Below, piece by piece: positions 47,617 to 57,776 of a stretch of DNA of 64,000 bases. Under the pieces are notes generated by a model. It searched no databases, was not told where the DNA came from, and saw nothing but the letters and a program-made list of their open reading frames with translations. Made by a program: the position numbers and the translations under genes. Every line of letters starts with the position of its first letter. The first letter of the stretch is position 1. This DNA comes from Dissophora ornata (Eukaryota > Mortierellomycota > Mortierellomycetes > Mortierellales > Mortierellaceae), in assembly GCA_025201705.1 (NCBI GenBank), contig MU616612.1:18386-82385 (forward strand), written 5' to 3'.

Positions 47617-48959
47617 GATGCGGGCTTTGTGCTGATTCTAATATTGATTAATGAAGAGGTACTGTCATGAATATGGGGGATCGACATGTGGAGGGACGTG
47701 CGGTGGAATGTATTGCCGACTGTGCTCAGAAGTACACACAAGGGCCACACACGGACTGGCTGCACGGGCAACAGAGCCTGGCGAGTCAGCCAGCCAACGA
47801 ATTTTTCTTTTCGTTACGATGTTGTGGCCACTCCATGGAGATGTAGACCGGTAGACCGAGTCGAATGTCGCGAGATGAGCAGATGGTGCGTGACCGATCA
47901 GTTTAGTTCGGATCAGGATCACCCTCCACCTCGGCACCAGAAGTATGGAATTACATAATTGATCTGTGCCTCAGCCCAGTGCTCAACTGCTATATTTTTT
48001 CCTTGACTTACCAACAAAGAACCAGACTTCTCGTACTGAGTGACAGCAGCGGCAGCTGTGGAGATCAACATCGCGGGCCGTTCAGTATTCATGACGCAAG
48101 TGTATTTCTAGTGAGTTGGTGTGCGTGTGAAATGTGGGGTGTGGAGTGTGGAGTGCGTAACAGGTAGTTGGAGAAAGGAGGAGATAGTGCAAAAATTGGG
48201 GGTCAAGAGGAAAAGAGGAAGAGAGAGAGAGAGAGAAAGAGAGGCGAAGAAGTGAAAGAAAGCATATGAGAATGGTCCGCACATGGCCATGGTCGTCTTT
48301 GCATGCGAGCCAGATAAAAAAATCACAAATACAGAATACAAAAAATTGAAATCCTCGTGGGTGTGCGACCGACCCCCAAACAAAAAAAAAAACAAACAAA
48401 CTGATGGCCCAATGGGTCCTAAATCGACCGTCGATCCCAAAGAAAAAAAATACCACAAGACAGCGGGATGCACTTGTTACTGTCCAAGGAAAAAGAAAGT
48501 TTCTCCCCGTCGATATCAGTGCTTTTTGTCCTGCTTCCCGGATCTCAGTGGCCCCATCTTTTCATGGCCAACCATGTTAGAGATGCAGGAGAACTGCGAG
48601 AAGAAGGACAGTTCTACTCTGCATCTTATTCAGCGATGCACTTTGAACGAACAGAACTTCAAGACATGGAAAGAAAGGGCTCACCCCTAAAATACACGTT
48701 CAGTGTATACTAAACAGATTACAATAATTCCCTTCAGCCTGTTTTTATTTTTATCTGTTATCGGCGCGTGAAGATTACATGTACAGTACTGTACACTGCA
48801 CAACAGCACTGGGAGCACTTGAGGTCAGTTCTCCGTCCCTTCGTCCCCATCTACGGGAAGGGCAGAAAGATAGACACAAGGCGGGAAGACAATGACGAGT
48901 GAAGATAAAGTTTTTTCGAAGCGTTTCTGCGGGCGGAGTTGATGGTAACTAAGAACGCC
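47617..48959. other. Intergenic, no supported gene
   Basis: About 1.3 kb upstream of the coiled-coil gene, with A-rich stretches and a GA-rich microsatellite-like run at about 48217-48243. Frames on both strands at 48082-48473 overlap and have simple composition. Nothing recognisable is encoded. Confidence 0.4.
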
Positions 48960-49322
48960 TTCTAGTCTGAGCAAGGCGATGATGTTCTTGGTCCTTTTGT
49001 GACATGGGCCTGTCTACTGTACGAAAAATCTTACTGCCTCTGGTCCATCTGTCATTCGGCTCGGCGTGTTATTCCAACTCTTGGCAGAGTCCTGACATCA
49101 GATGCGATAGACATGAGTGGGAATGTCAGCAACATGTAAGCAAAACGTAAGCAAACAAGGACAACACACAAACAGAAGCAGAGAGAAGCAGAGAGCAGTT
49201 ACGCTCAGCTCAGTCGGGCTGTGCGTCTCAAGGCAACAAGTCAATCAGTAGGGTTTCATCTATCGTGTGGCCCCTTAGTCTCCTGGCTCCATCGCCTGCA
49301 ATGATAGGCTGGTAGACTCGGC
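48960..49322. repeat. Diverged direct repeat, copy A
   Basis: About 360 bases that recur at 50425-50951. Shared blocks include CTGAGCAA(A/G)GCGATGATGTTCT, TTATTCCAACTCTTGGCAGAG, GAGAGCAGTTACGCTC and CAGTCGGGCTGTGCGTCTCA. I estimate well over 75 percent identity outside gaps. It may be a terminal repeat of a decayed element or one half of a segmental duplication. Confidence 0.75.
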
Positions 49323-49996
49323 ACTAAGGTTCCTAATATTTCTTTCGCTCGTACGCGAAAGGGACGAACGGCTCCACAACACCCCAGTTCAATTTTCATT
49401 TCTTCACGCGCGCAATACCCTGAAAATTCCGCTCGAGTCGTTCTAGAGGGCAGCAAACAAGCACATTGAACGCGAGAACAGCGTTTCGGCTGAAGGTCTG
49501 GAGGACTCCATCCTGAACGTTGTGACAGTTTCCAGGAACCTTGCGATCCTTTGCTTGCCCATTTCGGTGCCACCAACGCCCTCGCCGACTCGCAATCATG
49601 ACTTTGCGGTTCTTTGATGCCCTCCAGCAACTTCACACATCAAAGGCTGAAAGTAGAGGCTCCTATTGATGATCGAAATACTTGGCCTTGCGCCCTTTGC
49701 CTTGAAGGATGGCTCCGGGATTGAACACGACGCCCTCGCGCACCCTACCGTCATCAACAAGATGTCGGCCAGCAACTTGGAGCGTCATCAGATTTCACAC
49801 ATTCCACGGAAATGAAGACTGCATGACCTCGTCCCGAGAGTGTTCACCAGCAGCAGTTCCAGGCCCCATGATTTGCGCCAAGGTGCTTTCAGCCGGGAAT
49901 TACATCGAGCTCTTGAGTGAATTATGTCGGCTGTTGAACCAAGACTAGGTTCCTCATCCCCAGCTGCGATATGCTTGTGCATAAGTCTTTGTTCTC

Positions 49997-50401
49997 ATGA
50001 ATATACAGAACAACCAAGTCGTCATTGTAAACAGTGGAAATATGGCAAGACAAGGACAGTGGAGAACCGTTCAGCATCAGCAAGGGCATTCTTTCTCCGA
50101 TATCCCTACCGCCACCCATGGGAGGCCGCTTTGTGATTGGGACGCAATCATGCAATGCACTGATCACATTGTCGCTTCGTCTGGACAAGGAAGAGCCCGC
50201 GTCCCGTTCAAACTGGACGAAGTCATGCATTTCCAAGCGACTAGAATATTCCTCAACGAACAATCGGCGCAGGCGGCTCTCTCAAAGCCAATGGGAGGCA
50301 CACCACATTTCAGAGATAAACTAGACTATGTAACTATGTTGGACAGCTTCGACAAGTACGATCCAAGTTTGGTGACGGCTCTACTTACTTCTTTCTTTTG
50401 A
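49997..50401 (+). CDS. Hypothetical protein fragment between the direct repeats
   Basis: An ATG at 49997 opens a 134-residue frame (NIQNNQVVIVNSGNMARQGQ...) ending LVTALLTSFF with TGA. Composition is coding-like, with HSFSDIPTATHGRPLCDWD and KPMGGTPHFRDKLDYVTM segments, but there is no family I recognise. Upstream, 49597-49940 also shows broken coding-like frames on the plus strand (a start MTLRFFDALQQLH soon closed by stops, then another frame). The stretch as a whole looks like a decayed gene lying between two diverged direct repeats. An antisense frame covers the same DNA at 49922-50263 and cannot be excluded. Confidence 0.3.
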   Translation: MNIQNNQVVIVNSGNMARQGQWRTVQHQQGHSFSDIPTATHGRPLCDWDAIMQCTDHIVASSGQGRARVPFKLDEVMHFQATRIFLNEQSAQAALSKPMGGTPHFRDKLDYVTMLDSFDKYDPSLVTALLTSFF

Positions 50402-50424
50402 CAGCGCCCGCACATCACAGTCGT

Positions 50425-50951
50425 ACCTCTATTCTGAGCAAAGCGATGATGTTCTTGGTTGTCATGGGTCTGTTTACGAAAAATTCTAGCCCTAGTGTAA
50501 AGCCCGTTTTAGGGTCGGGAGTGTATCCTCAAGCGAAGGCCACCTCCCTTTTTACTCATAAGACGAATATATTTGAAAAAGCCGCCATGGGTCGGGGCCT
50601 TAGTAAGGCCCGACTCGGCGCGTAATAAACAAACCAACCCTTTGCCCCCTTGACCTCTCGGTTCAGTATTCCATAAAATATCTCACCTAGGTGGTTACCG
50701 CCTCTAGTCTATCTATCATACATTTAGTTCTGCGCGTTATTCCAACTCTTGGCAGAGTTCTGACATCAGATGCGACAAGATGTAGGCAAACAAAGACAAC
50801 ACGCATACGTACAGAAACAGAAAGAAGCAGAGAGCAGTTACGCTCGGCTCAGTCGGGCTGTGCGTCTCAGGGCAATCGGCAGGGTTTGTCTATCGTTTGG
50901 CCCCTAGTCTCTTGGCACCATTGCCTGCTGTGATAGGCCCGTAGACTCGGC
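50425..50951. repeat. Diverged direct repeat, copy B, with a 210-base insertion
   Basis: Matches copy A at 48960-49322 in the same orientation but is interrupted at about 50487-50697 by some 210 bases that copy A lacks. The inserted piece includes a short palindrome, GGGCCTTAGTAAGGCCC, and borders on CTAG at both sides. Inverted termini could not be established. Confidence 0.7.
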
Positions 50952-51458
50952 CCTGGTGCATCTGACCAGTAGTTGGATTCATAGACTCTCTGCCTAGGCA
51001 AAAAAAACGTGTCGATGTCACCTATCGCTCATCTCCTGTGAGAGCGCTTACATAGTTGGGTAGTAGGGACAACAACAATTTGGGAAGGCGGGGGTAATGG
51101 GGTAAGGTAAACTGGGGCAATGTATGCGTTGACGATGCCACGAGATAGGGCGTATTTTGGGCACAAACAAATGACAAGGAGAAAGTTAGCCAAAGCTGAC
51201 AATAATAACGATGATGACGGTAGTACGTGGTGGAGGAGATGTATATCTGACTCGCCTCTGATGTGATGTCTTGATGACATGGCCATGACATGAACTAGGC
51301 TTAGCACATGGCCTTAATCCAAATAGGGTTAGTGGACCCTGGCATACGTTGTCAATGTTCATTTCCGTTTTTACATAAATAGTGGCCCCCAGTCTCCTCA
51401 CAAACCACTTAAGACACCCACTCACCCTCAGTTCATCAACCACCACTGCTACGCCAAC

Positions 51459-51803
51459 ATGAAGTTCTCCGCCGCCATTGTTCTCCTCGCCGCCTTGAAG
51501 GTTGTCTCCGCCGCGAAGCACAGCTCGACTGGAACCGTTATCACCGTCCCTGCATCTTCGCCCTCGGCTAATTCCTCTTCCACCACCACTGGAGTTGAAA
51601 CTGCGACGGAGACCGCGACGGTCACAATCCCCATTGTCACAACCATCACCGTCGGCGTCCCCACTATCATTTCGACGACCGTTGTCACCTCGCCTACGGC
51701 CAGCGCCACCAACAAACCTTCGAGCGGAAATGCGCTGAACGCCCCTGTTAAGGCTTTGATGGTCGCCGGAGCTGGTGCCGTTGTCTTTGCTCAGTTCTTA
51801 TAA
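51459..51803 (+). CDS. Small Ser/Thr-rich GPI-anchored-type wall protein
   Basis: A single exon of 114 residues. Residues 1-18 are a signal peptide (MKFSAAIVLLAALKVVSA). The mature part is almost entirely Ser, Thr, Val and Ala (TATETATVTIPIVTTITVG and similar), suited to dense O-mannosylation. The C-terminus has a small-residue site (SSGNA) followed by a hydrophobic tail, ALMVAGAGAVVFAQFL, with no charged residue after it, which is the layout of a GPI-attachment signal. A TATA-like ATAAATAG stands about 82 bases before the ATG and the leader is C/A-rich, as for strongly expressed wall genes. No Cys is present, so it is not a hydrophobin. Likely a cell-wall or plasma-membrane surface protein of unknown specific role. 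Confidence 0.75.
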   Translation: MKFSAAIVLLAALKVVSAAKHSSTGTVITVPASSPSANSSSTTTGVETATETATVTIPIVTTITVGVPTIISTTVVTSPTASATNKPSSGNALNAPVKALMVAGAGAVVFAQFL

Positions 51804-52204
51804 AAAAAAAAAAAGTGTCGGTGACCCGCGTTTATGTGTATGATCTACATCTAGTTCCATCAATCCACGCACCCTTTGTACACTATGCAGCAGGATGCTG
51901 CTGCTCTTCATTCTTGTCGTCCCAGGCAGAGGCAATCCCTTTAATAACAATAAAATTTGACACTCGCGTTGAATACTTGCGTTATTACTTCACTTTTAGT
52001 GAATCCTTCGTGTCATCATGTTATCTTCCTATGCTGTCCTGTGAACTATGGAATTTTAGTGCATTTTTGAAAAATAAGTGCTTGGAATTATGACGCGCAT
52101 ACGCCAAAGACGACACTTGGGCGTAACAGGTGGGAGCTGAGTACCACTAAAAACTGCGATCAGGGTTTATGAAGCCAAGATACAGCAGCTTCCGCCATCA
52201 GTGC

Positions 52205-52295
52205 TGTTTATCTTCTGTAATATCTGGGGTGTGATGTCCATGGACCATAGCTAATAAATCCCATGGCTTTGGGGGGTCCTTGTTATCAAAAAAAA
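52205..52295 (+). repeat. A-tailed dispersed repeat, copy 1
   Basis: Begins GTTTATCTTCTGTAATATCTGG, contains the shared core with AATAAATCCCATG and GGGTCCTTGT, and ends in TCAAAAAAAA. Same orientation as copies 2 and 3. It ends 124 bases from the tRNA-Ala gene. Confidence 0.75.
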
Positions 52296-52419
52296 GCACA
52301 TAATTTGGCCAAACTCATGGCATCATTGCTACAGGCATCAAAAAGCCGCTGAGAAGATCCACTTTCTGTAATGAGAGAAAAAGGGAAGAACAGCACGGCG
52401 ACAAATGAAACAAAAAGAT

Positions 52420-52492
52420 TGGAGAACCTGGGCATCGATCCCAGTGCCTCTCGCATGCTAAGCGAGCGCTCTACCATTTGAGCTAGATCCCC
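52420..52492 (-). tRNA. tRNA-Ala (anticodon AGC)
   Basis: On the minus strand the sequence begins GGGGATCTAGCTCAAATGG and folds as a cloverleaf: D arm GCTC/GAGC, anticodon arm CTCGC-TTAGCAT-GCGAG with anticodon AGC, and T arm CTGGG-ATCGATG-CCCAG. The acceptor 3' strand GTTCTCC pairs with GGGGATC apart from one G-U and one U-U, and the discriminator is A, as usual for alanine. There is no intron. A T5 run just downstream (52416-52412 read on the minus strand) is a pol III terminator. The T loop has A in place of the usual first T. Confidence 0.93.
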
Positions 52493-52602
52493 TTTATCAA
52501 CTTGATATTCTTTAATTTTACAGATACATAAATCCTAAGTCAATAAGATCACGTGCTGTGGTGGTGGCGTTTGGTGGCTTGTAAATTAGCATTTTTGGTG
52601 GC

Positions 52603-52679
52603 GTTTACTTGCGGCAGATTATAATAAATCCCATGACCCTGGGGTCCTTGTAAGTCAAAAAGTTTACTTGCGGCAGATT
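52603..52679 (+). repeat. A-tailed dispersed repeat, copy 2, 5'-truncated, with 18-base target-site duplication
   Basis: The 41-base insert 52621-52661 (ATAATAAATCCCATG..., ending GTCAAAAA) is bordered on both sides by the identical 18-mer GTTTACTTGCGGCAGATT (52603-52620 and 52662-52679). Truncation at the 5' end, an A-tail and a long perfect duplication together are the marks of target-primed reverse transcription. Confidence 0.8.
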
Positions 52680-53012
52680 CTCAAGACTCAGTCGGAAGCG
52701 CGAACGCGCAGAACAGAACAAGGGACAACATCCGGGACTGGAAAGCCATCGAGTGGATATCGACACTTGCAATTGTCCACAACTGCAATACACCAAAGGG
52801 CCTTTTCACTAGCCCTTCTGACTGCCAAAAGCGGGCTCACAGAATGAAAAAAACTGCACGGCATGCTCCCGACGCTGTCAAACATGAGGCACTGCCGACT
52901 AGATTTGTACCCGACTGATGAGCTTCGAGTGTGCGATCAAGAACAAGAAGACACTCAGCATCTCGGCGGCGTTGAAGACTCAGTAAGAGATATGGAACGT
53001 TTATTCTCCATA
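52670..53012 (+). pseudogene. Decayed coding stretch upstream of repeat copy 3
   Basis: A plus-strand frame is open from about 52670 to the TGA at 52917-52919 and a second frame continues (DELRVCDQEQEDTQHL...) to a stop just inside copy 3. A Cys followed by an acidic and then a His-containing element resembles the C-terminal zinc-knuckle region of LINE reverse transcriptases, but this is a guess from a short piece. If right, the A-tailed repeats are 3' ends of that LINE. Confidence 0.25.
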
Positions 53013-53098
53013 ATATCTGGAGTATAATGTCCATAGACCATTACAAATAAATCCCATAAACCTGGGATCCTTGTTTCCTTGTTAGTCGAAAAAAAAAA
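52999..53098 (+). repeat. A-tailed dispersed repeat, copy 3
   Basis: Begins GTTTATTCTCCATAATATCTGG and aligns with copy 1 throughout, with AATAAATCCCATAAACCTGGG and CCTTGTTAGTCG followed by about ten A. Confidence 0.75.
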
Positions 53099-53478
53099 TT
53101 GTGGTGGATTACCCCGCATCACAACTCCATGTCAGAGGCAACCTTCCCTTCCTCCTCCTCGGCGATGGATGATTGTGTTATTGTTTCGTTCATGTAGCGA
53201 GTTCCTGGTGGCAGTTGGGCGCGTATTTCACTGCCGCCATCCGGACTTTCCACAGCGCGTTGTCTGTTCACAGACTCCAAGGCAGCTGTTCAGTGCAAAT
53301 ACTCTTTTTCAGACCACATGCTACTTTAGGTTAAGAAAGTATTAAACCACTCTTTTTTTTCGTGGCATTTCAGGGAAAAAAAATAGTGCATTGATTTTTC
53401 TTTTTTTTGTGTCAAATAATTATGGATTGGCATTTATTTTGACTTTGTTTTCCTTTCTTCTTTGTCGTGTTTTTGGAT

Positions 53479-56400
53479 CTATTTGACCTTGTGTCGATTG
53501 AGCAGCTTCATCAGCGAGAACGAAATGATGTTCCAGCCAAGTGAGATATATACCATGTAAAAGATCGCCTTTTGATAATTGTCAAACGAATACGTGTCGC
53601 CGAGCAGGTTGTGCTTGATCTCATTGTAACTAAGATTGCATAAAATCAATGGAATTAGTTCTCAATGGAAAAATCACTCACAAAAAAGACAAAAAAATAA
53701 ATAAATGAGGCCAGGCATGCTTACTTTCTAGACTCCATTTCCTTCAAATAAAACGCCTCAACGGCCCAGCGGGGAGCACTGACATTCCACACCCAGCGGA
53801 AATAGGTGTATCCACTGCTGGTCATGACTTTGTATAGGTGGGGAGCGGTACCGCTCAGGACCAAGGCCCATGTCAGGGACATGCCTGTGCCGCTCAATCC
53901 AAACATCGAACGGCTGACCACAGTTGAGACAAAGTAGCCCATCGCGAATGCGTTAACGTACAACAACAGAACCAAGACCATGAGAGAGCTCAACTGTTCA
54001 TGGTACGCATAGAAGAAAATGAATGCACCCGTGTACATGAAGGCTAAGCAATGACAAAAATAACGGGAAGCGTTGTTACAATGAATGAAATATTGACGTA
54101 TTTCACTGATGCGGAATTTTTTTTGACAACTTACAGGCAACAATCATGCGAGGAACATCGGCTAGAACCTTGGCGAGATAATATGGTAGTGTAGGCATGC
54201 CGGCAGACGTATCGCGCCAGAACACAGCTAAGAGTTCATACGACACGTGTAAAATCGTCGACATGTCAGGGACCCATGTCCTCGAACAATTACATACAAT
54301 AGACTTGGAGATAGCTTACCTTTCTCATCACCAAACGTGCAAGCCCCAACGTTAATGCCTGCGAAAAACACTCCTAACGTCAAAAACATTCCGACATAGC
54401 GAATATCATCCAACGGCGTAGCGCATGACAGCTGGATAGATGGGGGAGCCATCGCACAAATCTCAGCGGGTTGGCGAGCTAAATGCGCAAGAAGAAAACG
54501 ATGGCGTGAGCAATTGTGCAGGAAGCATGCAAACGTAAAGCAGCGACAAGAGAGTTGTTGGAACAATACTTACGGGTATACATCATGTCCTTGGATGCAA
54601 ACGAGACGCAGAGGCCGCAAGCCAAATGGAGTGCTTGGTCCCACAGAAAATCGAGTTGCGAACGGTAGTTTTGTAAACAAGCGCGCTTAAAGCTAATATT
54701 CCAGATGTAAATGTGGACATCGCGAACAAGCGAATACGCACACTCAGTTAATAGCGATCCAGAAAGTAAAAGAAAAGGTGAGGTACAAACGCGTCTTACC
54801 AAAGAATGAACACGATGCCGAAAGATGGAGTCTCACGCACAGGATCCTTCTCTCCAGTAAACTTGCACTTGATGCTCCAAAGCCAATGCGAAAACTCTTC
54901 AGCAACATCCGTACACCAGTACGAAATGCCAGCCCATGTCGAGATGAGTGATATGCGGATCGACGCCAACAATCCCCATCGAGGGGTTTTGGAATCACCG
55001 ATATCCCGAGTATCTTCCGACGACCCAGCCAAGTTCGAAATCGGGACGCTATATGTAGGTGACTGTGGTCTAGAAGGCTGATGCAGTGCCATGGTCGACA
55101 CGCGGCAATCCTGGTCATGAGGCAGTGACGCCGAGAAGCGTTTCTCTTCAGTCCTGCGACTATCTCGCTCATCAGGGCGCAGATTTGAGTGCCTCGAAGA
55201 CTCGCGTTTATCGGGCGAGCCCGGGTTAGAGCCGTCGTTGGAGAGACGGACAGTAATCATTGTATCGCTCTCGCGGATAGGATGGTTCTCCAGGTTCTTG
55301 GCCAGATCTTTGTTTTTGCAGTGGTCCTCCCAGTGGATGAACAACTCGTTAGTACGGTCCCTGGGGGACTTGGGAGATTTTGTCTCGGGATTTCCTTTGT
55401 GTCCGAAAGGCGGTCTATCGGTGTCATCGTCTTGACTATCGTAGCCTGTAGGCAACTTATTTACACGTCCTGCAGCGAGTGCAATGAAAAAGTCTGCAGG
55501 ATTCTCGTCGCTTGGAAGAGAATATCCAATGTTTTCAAAGTACTCGGCTGCCTCATCTCTTGGTCCCGAGTACACGACGCGCCCACCAGCTCCCAGCAAG
55601 AGTAAATCATCAAACTGACTGAACGCGTGTGGTGACGGGGAGTGAACAACAGCCGCGACAGTGAGGAACTGTTCTTGGGCGATCTGCTTCAGTAGCTTAC
55701 AGACTTCGAGCGATGTTGCAGAATCAAGACCAGATGTCGGTTCGTCCAAGAACAAAATGGAAGGAGACGCGACAAGTTCCATACCAATGTTGACGCGCTT
55801 GCGTTCACCACCAGAGATGCCTCGGGTTTCAACATCTCCAATGGGATTGTCCATGATGTGGCCAATACCGAGGAACTGAATGACCTCCAGGACCTTGAGA
55901 CGTTTTTCGTTATGGCTCATGTGAACAGGCTGGCGCATTCTCGCAGAGTGCTATCAATTGCCAAGACAGTAAGCAGGCGGCATTTATATATATATATATA
56001 TGTCGAAAAAATGAAACGAAAAGGGCATCTAGCTGGCACTTACCATCAAGATTTCGCGAACAGTGAGTTCTGACAGCATAACATCCTCTTGGGGAACAAA
56101 TCCAATCAGCTTCTTCCAAAGGCTCAATGTTTGCTCCTTGCCATTGACTTTGATACTTCCATCGGTTTTGGGAACTTTTCCAGCGAGAATCGACAAGAAC
56201 GTCGTTTTCCCGGCACCAGACGGTCCCATCACAGCGCATGTCCTGCCAGTAATGAGTCTTCCGCTAATATTCTAAAATTTTCGTGGAAAAAAATCAGCGC
56301 CTTGAAGCATTGTCGAAGAGCAACAGTGCCACCAACGCAAAAGATCGCGCCTTACTTTGATAATGTCAACGCCAGTTGGGAGGGTCAACCCCAGTTTCTC

Positions 56401-57776
56401 GAATCTGATATCAAAGGAGCGCTCAGCCTTCGGAAGAGTCATCGTGCTGACGTTCATGTTTCCAGCAGCAGCCGCCGCTAGAGCAAGACTGCGATGACTG
56501 GCAGCAAAGTCCATTCCTCCCTCTCGATCATGAACCTGCGACCTGGACATCATTCTACGCTGATCCTCCAGAAGAATTGACTGTGCAATTTCAGCAACCT
56601 CCTTATTGTGTCGTTTTTCGCTCTCCATGTCCTCACTGTTGTCACCAAGCTCACGAAGTCGCTGCCGGTAGCGAAGACGCTGTGCCCTAAAGATTCGTTT
56701 CTTGACTGAAAATACGCCCATGACCACTAGGCCGAATGCAACTAGGAATGCGCCAAGTCCATACTTTTCGATAGCTGATGTACCACGTGGGCAAAACGCC
56801 AGGAAATTGCATGGCAGCTAATCATGGCAAAAAACAGCTTCATTTTAGTAAAGACGACTTATTTTCTGTAGTATTTTCCTTAGTTCTGAAGGGATCTGAA
56901 GTCATGCGACAGTGCTAAAATCAGGAATCACGTACAGCTCTAATTGATGCAGTCGGGCAAAAGAACCCTTCTGGGCAGACCTCGATGGTTGTCGCGTCAG
57001 GGCTGCAGAGATATCCCCTGCAGCACAGAGTTGGTTGGGCCGTGTTTTCTGGACAATAAAATCCCGGTAGGCAAGGCACCGACACGTTGGGTACGGCGCA
57101 GAAGTTTCTAATTTGTTGTTGGAATGGATTGTGATAAATATACAAAACGTGATATCCTGTCCGATGCGTCATTCAATCTTACCCAGCCTCGCATTCCCAG
57201 ACCAGCCCCGAAGCTGTCTCATTAGGATCAGTGGGAGTGCTGGCCACCGGACAGCCAGGTAAGTCAACCTGCGTGAAATAATCGAGCATTTAGATTTCGC
57301 CCATAGTGTTTTCCGCGTTTGATCGAAGGAAAAAAAAAGGGCATCATGAGCTAAGGACGCACCGTGGGATCTCTGAAAGTGTTCAGGGTATAAAGGAAGC
57401 TAAATATGCTCTTCTGCGGCTCAAACTCCAACGGCAACCCCGTGAGGATGTCTGTTCTTGTCTCGTTCTTGTGGAAATCATAGATAGCTTTCTGCAGCCG
57501 TTCCAGACTGAGATCTTTAGGGAACGTCAGTCCAACAGGTAGAGGTGTCTTGGAGATTTTGTTCAATGAAGCCATGTCGATCGAATCCAAATCAAATGGG
57601 ACTTGAGAAAGGGCTCCTAGGTTCTGTTTGTGTTGAGGCCGTTTGGCGTGATGACCTTTGTCTGCATCGCGATCGTTTGTAATAGCCTGAGAAGACTTCT
57701 TCGATTGCATTTGATTATCGCCTGCATTGCCCCGTCGGGCAAAGGCCTTATGAGATGAAGGGCTAATGCTGTCCAT
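53479..57776 (-). CDS. ADP1: ABCG-type ABC transporter, Adp1/ABCG24-like, with Cys-rich N-terminal domain
   Basis: Eleven exons (57776-57363, 57268-57183, 57107-56936, 56817-56356, 56271-56044, 55950-54800, 54692-54574, 54478-54320, 54227-54135, 54043-53725, 53629-53479) give 1117 residues in agreeing phase. A soluble N-terminal part contains a Cys-rich segment (CLPGFYCPENTAQPTLCC..., CPEGFFCPT) like the one in plant ABCG24/28 and yeast Adp1. A membrane helix lies near residues 241-259, then the nucleotide-binding domain: Walker A GPSGAGKT (394-401), signature ISGGE (499-503), Walker B ILFLDEPTSGLD, H-loop VVHSPS. A linker of about 200 charged residues precedes the six-helix membrane domain in the last six exons (FKRACLQNYRSQLDFLWDQ..., FWRDTSAGMPTLPYYLAK, RWAVEAFYLKEMES). 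It is a half-size transporter with reverse order (NBD before TMD) that probably dimerises. Substrate unknown; lipids or xenobiotics are usual. No signal peptide is seen at the chosen ATG, so an upstream exon is possible. Confidence 0.9.
55985..56001. repeat. TA microsatellite in ABCG intron 5
   Basis: A TATATA run inside the intron between the exons that carry Walker A and the signature motif. Confidence 0.8.

Noticed and set aside
48960..50951. Intact LTR retrotransposon
   Set aside because: The repeats do not have clear TG...CA ends, no primer-binding site or reverse transcriptase is visible, and the inner part is only about 1.1 kb.
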